From the NCBI GenBank assembly GCA_905116865.2, contig CAJHNH020008533.1:62001-126000 (forward strand): a stretch of 64,000 bases of DNA, written 5' to 3'. The translations under genes and the position numbers were made by a program. A model generated the notes under the pieces. The model was not told where the DNA came from and made no database searches. It was given only the letters and a program-made list of their open reading frames with translations. Below, piece after piece: positions 57,853 through 64,000 of this stretch (positions are counted from its first letter, which is position 1; each line of letters opens with the position of its first letter). This DNA comes from Candidula unifasciata. Lineage: Eukaryota > Mollusca > Gastropoda > Stylommatophora > Geomitridae.

Positions 57853-57949
57853 TGGCTTAGGCCTTGCGAGTCCTACTGGTAATTCTAACGTACCGTGATC
57901 GAAACTCACTGTTGGCTGCGTGGATTTTTATCTTAGTATGGGACGTCGC
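57853..57949 (+). mobile_element. SINE-B' head, truncated by a SINE-A insertion
   Basis: GTGGCTTAGGCCTTGCGAG through TTATCTTAGTATGGGACGTCGC. The element continues as SINE-A. The SINE-B body is missing here because the segmental duplication ends at the SINE-A. Confidence 0.8.
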
Positions 57950-58182
57950 GTCGGCTCTGTGGCTAAGTCGATGCGAACGCTTCGTAATGCCGGGATGCGG
58001 GGTTCAATCCCAGCTGCGGGCCATGCGCCTTGCGTTGGTTTCGACATTGGTATCAAGAAAGCCGACCGCCCAGAAGCAATGGCAAACTACTGGACGTAAA
58101 TTTGCCTAGAAAGAAAAAACACAACAGCACAGGGGCTGTTCGGGTTGGTTCTGCAACATCCTGTAAAGGATAAGTAACTAAC
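57950..58182 (+). mobile_element. SINE-A copy (left duplication unit)
   Basis: GTCGGCTCTGTGGCTAAGTC, box B GGTTCAATCCC, end GTAACTAAC. The right-hand TSD is absent; the next base belongs to the second duplication unit. Confidence 0.9.
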
Positions 58183-58930
58183 CAGTGCTATAGACAATCT
58201 TCATATGTTCTTTGTTACATGTCGATCGTTTCCATCTTCCAGTACAGTTAAGTGTCCAAGACAGGTACTGTAATACACACATCGTCATCATGATCCCCAT
58301 TATTGTTCCCCTGTTGCATGACAATGCATCACATCCCGTTCATAGTTTTTTTTTTTTTTTTTCAAACAAGTAATGTAAGGTCAGTGATGTATTGTATCTA
58401 TTTGTGTATATGTTATTACAAGTGTTGCCGTTTGTTAGCATATGTGTATGGTTTGCAAATCAAAATAGAATTCCACACCCCCTCTCTGCGTCTGTCTCCT
58501 TACATACATATTTAAACTTTAGTCAAGAAATGGTATCTATATATATCAGAGAGAAAACTAAGAGAAATTTGGGATAAACAGAAGATTGTTAGTTCTGCTT
58601 CCGTGGCTTAGGCCTTGCGAGTCCGACTGGTAATTTCAACGTACCGCGATCAAAACTCACTGTTGGCTGCGTGGATTTTTATCTTAGTATGGGACGTCGC
58701 GTCGGCTCTGTGGCTAAGTCGATGCAAACGCTTCGTAATGCCGGGATGCCAGGTTCAAATCCACCTGCGGGCCATGCGCCTTGCGTTGTTTTCGACAGTG
58801 GTAGAAAGCCGACCGTCCAGAGAGCAATGACAAACTACTGGACGTAAATTTGCCTTTAAAAACCACATAAACAGCAAGGGGCTGTTGGGGTTGGTTCTGC
58901 AACGTCCTGTAAAGGAATCGCAACTAACCT
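58183..58930. repeat. segmental duplication, right unit (unoccupied LTR site)
   Basis: Matches the left unit in order, without the LTR element. Around 58280 it reads CATCGTCATCATGATCCCC, the uninterrupted counterpart of the LTR insertion site. Confidence 0.85.
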
Positions 58931-59110
58931 TATGGGACGTCGCAGAACGACCCAGACTAAAATGGGTACCAGGATGGTTGTCATGGGGAAGTAAAGACGG
59001 CTTACATAATGCTGACCACATAACCCACAGAGAGCCGATGGTCTGTAAAAATATGGGTGCTCTTCCCAGATCCCCGATACGCCTGAAGGCGTGAAAGAGG
59101 ATCTTTACGA
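58606..59110 (+). mobile_element. SINE-B' interrupted by SINE-A
   Basis: Head at 58606-58700, body resuming at 58944 (AGAACGACCCAGACTAAAATG, GGTCTGTAAAAATATGG) and ending near GATCTTTACGAG. The interruption is a SINE-A with a perfect TSD, so the SINE-B' is the older element. Confidence 0.9.
58701..58930 (+). mobile_element. SINE-A nested in SINE-B', 13-bp TSD
   Basis: Complete SINE-A ending CAACTAACCT. Flanked by TATGGGACGTCGC at 58688-58700 and 58931-58943, both derived from the SINE-B' target. Confidence 0.95.
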
Positions 59111-59221
59111 GAAAATTGTTAGTGTCAGTATAAGGATGCAGTCTGTGTATAACAAGAACATTATTGGACGGTCACAGTTTATTTTTCTATTCCGTTCTAT
59201 TTAGCGCAATTTTGGTAAATA

Positions 59222-59225
<4 letters not shown>

Positions 59226-59314
<89 letters not shown>
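59226..59314. repeat. (CT)n microsatellite
   Basis: About 44 CT units with one TTTC interruption at about 59281. Confidence 0.97.
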
Positions 59315-59316
<2 letters not shown>

Positions 59317-59559
59317 GTACCCCACAACGGCATCACACAAGCGATAAACACCCGTGACACAAAGTGCCACCATGCGGATCCCCCGTGGAGAGGTCCCAGA
59401 AACCCCTTTTAGCCGTTCGGCCATATTTATAACCCGGCTATATTCAGGGCCCCCGGCAAAAGTCAGGGTGGGGCTTCAAATAACGAAAAATGGGGACGAC
59501 TATAAGCTGACTACTAGGCGTTAAATATTCTTGACGGAATCCTTTCCGGCTCTTTCAGC

Positions 59560-59830
59560 CTCACTCATCAATGATGGGTTTAGGCTTTATTTTTGGACGT
59601 CCTCGCTTTCTCCGTGCCTTTATTACTGAGTTTAGTGTCGGTCTGGTAAATTCTCTGCTTGTTTCTTCTTTGAATGTGTTCAAAATAGTGCCATCTTCTC
59701 TGTCTTGCAACTGTTCAGACCAACAGTTCCCCAGACATTTCTCCTATTTTTCCCCCTTTTTTTCGAATGCACCCCATTTAATGTTCATCAGTTCCCTTTG
59801 TTCTTTGATGTATTTAGCTTTCGTGCCATG
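59560..59830 (-). pseudogene. fragment with basic AT-hook-like motif, origin unknown
   Basis: The minus strand can be read for about 85 codons with a single stop, including KEETSREFTRPTLNSVI followed by KARRKRGRPKIKPKP. RRKRGRPK resembles an AT-hook core (RGRP). Composition is protein-like. It could be a decayed transposon ORF or an exon remnant; no family was recognised. Confidence 0.3.
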
Positions 59831-60155
59831 AAGTTAGTAGTTCGAAAAAAAATTTCGTTGGCGTATATTATAACTGAAATAATATTAGAACTGAAAATAT
59901 ATAAATTAGGTGTGGACTGAATTCCGTTCATAGTGTTTTGTTCAGGCTATTAAAATTTGCTTTTGTTACCATTTCTTTCTGTATGTTTTCCTGATAATCC
60001 CAACTGAACGGGTAAATTATTCTTGTTACTTTAAATCTTGTTGTCTCCAGTAGGACGTCTCTTTGAACTTGTTTTGATTTTGCATCATCCAAGAAGGATA
60101 TCAGTCGAAATCATACATACGCAGAGGTTATAGTGAGATACCAAAAGTGATAAAT
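59831..60155. other. unannotated AT-rich sequence
   Basis: No gene or element recognised. Confidence 0.45.
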
Positions 60156-60169
60156 TAGGCTTTTATTTT

Positions 60170-60439
60170 CTTCTTCTTCTTCGCTGCAAACTGCAGCGGA
60201 AAGTTCTGGTTGTTCGTCCACTTTTGGACTGCAGTCCTGTTGCAGAACCTGAGTGTTGCGTGTGCATCCGTTTTACAGATCTGACTCATTGGCATGCAGA
60301 CTGCTGGTTCCTTGCCTCTAGCCATATGCACTCCGACTTCAAAGGAAGCTCCCAGTTAGTCGACTCTTACGACATGTTTTTGGGTAGGCAGTGGATCTAT
60401 TCTTTTTTTTTCCTATAAAAGGGCCCCGGAACCCACGGG
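60170..60439 (-). mobile_element. SINE-D with 14-bp TSD
   Basis: Minus-strand copy beginning with the (CTT)n tail and ending CCGGAACCCACGGG. Perfect TAGGCTTTTATTTT at 60156-60169 and 60440-60453. Confidence 0.93.
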
Positions 60440-60453
60440 TAGGCTTTTATTTT

Positions 60454-61290
60454 AAACACATTCTATTTCGTAAGATAGTCAGTGTAGTCGCGACACCACC
60501 ACTGAATCAAAACCTGTTCTTTTTTTTAAACTATCATCAGGTAATCGTTTCAGGACACAGACATGATAATCTTTTCTGAACATAATCACCAAATATCCAG
60601 TTTCTCGCCTAGCAAATTAGACTACTCCACAGAATAAATAAACAAAACCGGAACAACATATTACAAACAAATTCGAGTACAGAATCTTTCAGCAGAACTT
60701 TGGCATTCAAATCCTCCAGTTCCCAGCGAATGTGACTGCAGATAGTGCGGACAGATTATTTTATCATAACACTTTGTTGGGACAACATTTCCCAAGCCTT
60801 AGGCCTCAGGTTACAATATTTATCTTTGTTTCATAAATATTATAATTTAATTCAACATTTATAATAACAATTTCGTCCAGGATAACACTAAAAGATGGGG
60901 GGGGGGGGGGGGGGGGGGTGGATGAATTTACGTCATCGCAGTATCCAGTGACAATTTCATTCGAAGAAATGTATCTCCTACTTAAGGGTAATGTTCTATG
61001 CGTATGTATTCATGGTTGAATTAATGTAACTCTTTTAGGAACCAGACACGGAGCATTTATAGATGACTTGAGCAGTGGCCAACCAGTGCTTCGCAGAGTC
61101 TCAGGTGTACTGCGAGCACTTCCCATGGGCTGCCTAGCTGCTCCATAAAATAAATAGAAATTAGACTCTTTGAGAACGAAATTTTTTTTCTCTGTGGTTT
61201 GGACAGCAAATAATTTTAAGCGGAATTTTTTTTTTTAAACCGCAACACGACAAAGCTAAAACCTTCATTGAAAAAAAGTTTTGGCTATAT
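60454..61290. other. unannotated sequence with G-run
   Basis: A G-run of about 20 bp lies at 60898-60918. No gene recognised. Confidence 0.45.
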
Positions 61291-61514
61291 AAGTTATTTT
61301 TGTATCCTTTACAGGACGTTGCAAAACCAACCCAAGCATTTTTTTTCCGTTTTTTGTGGCTTTGAGCTGGCAAGTTTACGTCCAGTAGTTTGCCATTGCT
61401 TATGGACGGTTGGCCTCTCGAGACCACTGTCGAAACCAAGCAAGGCGCAAGGCCCGCAGCTAGCGTCGAACCCGGCATCCCGAATTATTAAGCGTGTTCG
61501 CAACGCCTAAGCCA
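61291..61514 (-). mobile_element. SINE-A copy
   Basis: Reverse orientation with TATCCTTTACAGGACGTTGC, AGTAGTTTGCCATTGCTTATGG, box B region GCTAGCGTCGAACCCGG and AACGCCTAAGCC. No clear TSD. Confidence 0.85.
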
Positions 61515-62464
61515 ATTACAATAAAATAATACACAGACACAAAATTCAAGGATGTTATGCATACACAAAGATTTTTTATACATGAAATTTTGTGCTTAAA
61601 TAATTTTTTTTTTTACTTGATCTGCGGCACTTCTAAGAATTCACATGCATTCTCTATTTATTTATGAATCAGCTAGTCTTTAGTTGGGACAGTCTAGATA
61701 CTTTGGATTTATTATAATTTTTTTTTTTTGTACAACGTGTCAAATTTAAAAACAATTGAATCCCAAATAAGCTATCAAAACAGGGACGATCCGATTAAAA
61801 CGTTTTGTTCAACTTCATCTCAACACATACAAATCACATTCTAAACAAAAAAAAAAAAAATGCGAAGTTGAATTTTGCGACTACTCTGATCAGACCACGC
61901 TAGGTCATTCTGCTGCCACTAACTCAAAAATTACTGTAGAGCAAGAACGAGATGGAGGGACGTAAATATTCTTAACTACATATCTCTATAGAGAGGGATT
62001 CTCAGTTTATACAATTACCAGACGAAACACAGAAATTGCTCAAATGTAAAAATTTAGTGCCAGGCATATTTCGCTGTATCTCATCAGGTGCGTTACTACA
62101 GATTTACATCAACATAAAAAAAAGCACAAAACTGAATAAATTCGACTGAAATGCGACAATGTATTGAAGAAACATCGTATTATTGCTGGTATTTGGGAAT
62201 AAATGGACTACTATAATGAATTTCAAAATTTTGCAAATATAATTTCATTGCACTGGCATTGCGAAATTGTTTAAAAATCTATTTTACATTATCTTAATAT
62301 CCACCTCTTTTTCTTCCACTTCGTGACATTACTTCTATAAACTGTTATCTTGTGAGACATAGGAAACGGTAAGCCTGAAAAATTGATTATAGAAAGGGCT
62401 TTTGATGTCAAAAAAGTTTTGAACCAGCGGATTTTTGTACAATATCGTAACTTTTACATGGCTT
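61515..62464. other. unannotated AT-rich sequence
   Basis: T-runs near 61602 and 61720, and an A-run near 61847. No gene recognised. Confidence 0.45.
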
Positions 62465-62545
62465 CAGATTATTGGGTGTCTGTGTGGATTTACTATGCAA
62501 TTTACGTTCAGCAGTTTGCCATTTCTTTCTAAACGGTCAAGGCAA
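62465..62545 (-). mobile_element. SINE-A fragment
   Basis: TTACGTTCAGCAGTTTGCCA and TTTCTAAACGGTC correspond to the central block of SINE-A on the minus strand. Both ends are lost. Confidence 0.5.
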
Positions 62546-62674
62546 AAATGTCTCATTATTCTATACATTGAATATATTTCAAAGCTTATGTCGTTTCTTC
62601 TGTGTGTTAATAATTTCTACCGCAAGTGTAACACCAGCTCATTCTGATTGACGGGGTTCGTTATTTTGTCTTCT

Positions 62675-62960
62675 TAAAGTCCATGCTTTTTGGCGATGGT
62701 AGTCTTACTAACCAACAGCCTACTGTTTCGTGTATTTTCAGTCGGTTCTAACATAGATGTTCCTCCATGCCGTGACGACAAACTGTCCAACATCTTCTCT
62801 CTCGATCTCCCTCTGCCTCTCTTATTTTCCAGCTTTCCTATGGTCACGATGAGCTGCAGTTTTCACATTCTCGTAATATTACCATAGACTGTCTTTTTCT
62901 GATGTTGGCTGTCAGTTCTCTTCCTGAGTCAGCTTCTGTCAAGGCATCTTTATTATTCAT
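62675..62960 (-). mobile_element. LINE 3' tail fragment
   Basis: The minus strand gives ERELTANIRKRQSMV, IVTIGKLENKRGRGRSREK, MLDSLSSRHGGTSMLEPT and NTRNSRLLVSKTTIAKKHG. This is a nearly complete NIRKRQ...LVTxGKLExKRGRGRxREKMLDxL...TRxxRLxxxxxxAKKHG tail, with one frameshift near 62870. Confidence 0.8.
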
Positions 62961-63200
62961 TGTATCTATTCAGGGTTTTCCATAACACCACTTCGCTGCT
63001 CCCACATAATGTTTCACTGATTGGCCAGCTTTTCATGGTTTCAGTACATCCGCATGTCAGGAGAGATATTATATCTTATTTTACCCCAGTTGACTGCTAG
63101 AAGGTTGTTACTTACAGTACACACACTGGGAGACAGAACGTGTAGAAGTAGTAACTTCATGACTCGCAGAAAGAGTTAAACAGTTTTGTGTAGCGGTCGG

Positions 63201-63590
63201 TGGGCCGAGCAGTCTCTAGGCATGGCGTCCGCTTTGGGTGCTAGAGGTCCCTCGTTTAGGCCCCGGTAAAGGCTGGGATTTTTTTCTTGTGGACTTCTAG
63301 TAATCTTCACTGGTCTCTGGGTAGTGAGATCGGACACCCGTGTGTATTGTTGCACAAGTTAAAAAATCCCTTGGCAGTTTGAAATCGAAAAGAGTAGCCA
63401 AAACGGCGCTGCCCGAGCACGATGTAGAGTTAGAAATCTACATAAAGTATTTGATGATCCTCGCCAGTGCTACGGAGTTAGTGCACTGGGCTTAGATTAT
63501 TAGAACTCGGGCTTGAGTTGGAAGTAGAACGAGAAACTTATGGTTACTACTCTTTTGCCATGATATTGATCCGTTGTGTTAACCTAAACC
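63201..63590 (+). mobile_element. SINE-C, full length, 14-bp TSD
   Basis: 390 bp, the best reference copy of SINE-C. The head contains GAGCAGTCTCTAGGCATGGC and a decayed box B (CTCGTTTAGGCCCCGG). It is followed by T-run, GACTTCTAGTAATC, GGAAATCG-type A-rich block and CATGATATTGATCCG. Flanked by TGTGTAGCGGTCGG at 63187-63200 and 63591-63604. Confidence 0.92.
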
Positions 63591-63604
63591 TGTGTAGCGG
63601 TCGG

Positions 63605-63869
63605 GTATCGGACTGCAATCCGATGTTAAGTGGTTATAGCTAACGTCGTGACAAGAATGTGGTGTAGTACTTGTTTTCAAAAGTTCAGGATAGTTGGTGC
63701 AAGCTATAATATACTGACGCCTTGTGTGTAGTGCAGAAAACAGACTGACTATAGTTCTAAACGAAAGACTTCAGAGGCACCAGATATTCGGAATCGAAAG
63801 TGTCTGTTGGGAATAATCTATTTAGCCAGAGAATAACGAACAACTATAACCGGAGAAAAAGCCAGTAAA
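63605..63869. other. unannotated sequence
   Basis: Nothing recognised; may be the upstream part of the LINE tail at the window edge. Confidence 0.35.
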
Positions 63870-64000
63870 ATTAGAATAAACAAGACGGTGCACTTTAGAC
63901 ATGGGATGAGTAAAAAGGCGTCGAACGACTGAAAGATGCAAGAGCAGACACAGAAATGTTGCTAAACAGTCTAAGACGGTGGCAGGAAGGACAAAGGAAT
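63870..64000 (+). mobile_element. LINE 3' tail fragment cut by the window edge
   Basis: HFRHGMSKK followed, after a frame change, by EMLLNSLRRWQEGQ resembles the FGHVMRR...EKMLDxLRRWxxG tail. It continues beyond the window. Confidence 0.45.

Larger units (their letters stand above)
51472..58182. repeat. segmental duplication, left unit (occupied by the LTR element)
   Basis: 51472-51583 plus 57501-58182 together match 58183-58930 in order. Shared parts include GTGCTATAGACAATCTTCA, the CATCGTCATCAT site, a T-run, GGTCAGTGATGTATTGTATC and the nested SINE pair. The only large difference is the 5.9-kb LTR element in this unit. Confidence 0.85.

Overview
The window is nuclear DNA from a repeat-rich animal genome. 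It is not prokaryotic: there are no operons, no dense long ORFs, and almost every long reading frame lies in a simple repeat. The content (decayed non-LTR retrotransposon tails, several tRNA-headed SINE families with clear target-site duplications (TSDs), hAT-like MITEs, very long tetranucleotide and dinucleotide arrays, frequent G/C homopolymers) fits an invertebrate metazoan. A mollusc or other lophotrochozoan is my best guess, but it is inferred from element style only. No complete host gene was recognised; one short exon-like segment (45743-45865) is the only candidate.

Family names are mine. SINE-A: tRNA-like head, about 230 bp, ends CAACTAAC. SINE-B: different tRNA-like head, about 280 bp, ends near CTTTACTTTAC. 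SINE-B': SINE-B body with a SINE-A-like head. SINE-C: tRNA-like head, up to about 390 bp. SINE-D: about 270-290 bp, ends (GAA)n. Repeat E: about 200 bp, no class assigned. SINE-F: weak tRNA-like head. LINE tails are fragments of the reverse-transcriptase C-terminus, RNase H or 3' end of non-LTR retrotransposons; all are 5'-truncated and most are frameshifted.

Layout. 1-9800: unique sequence with scattered LINE tails. 9825-19000: a cluster of minisatellites (17 bp x16, 13 bp x14, 27 bp x5) mixed with SINE-A/B/C and LINE tails, including a LINE inserted in a SINE-C. 19000-27000: long microsatellites, a 711-bp MITE with a perfect 8-bp TSD, and a 764-bp inverted-repeat element. 27000-32900: SINEs, a 24-bp minisatellite of about 29 units, a LINE fragment and a (GAA)n tract. 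33046-38118: about 5 kb of satellite-like simple-sequence arrays. 38400-51000: LINE tails, SINEs, a nested SINE-D pair, and a 489-bp hAT-like MITE.

51584-57500: the most notable object, a structurally complete LTR retrotransposon (two LTRs of about 985 bp, TG...CA ends, 4-bp TSD). On the minus strand it carries one 494-codon ORF and no recognisable reverse transcriptase, integrase, protease or RNase H. It sits in one copy of a tandem segmental duplication; the neighbouring copy at 58183 keeps the unoccupied site, so the insertion can be ordered relative to the duplication. 57500-64000: the rest of that duplication with nested SINEs, then more SINE and LINE remnants.
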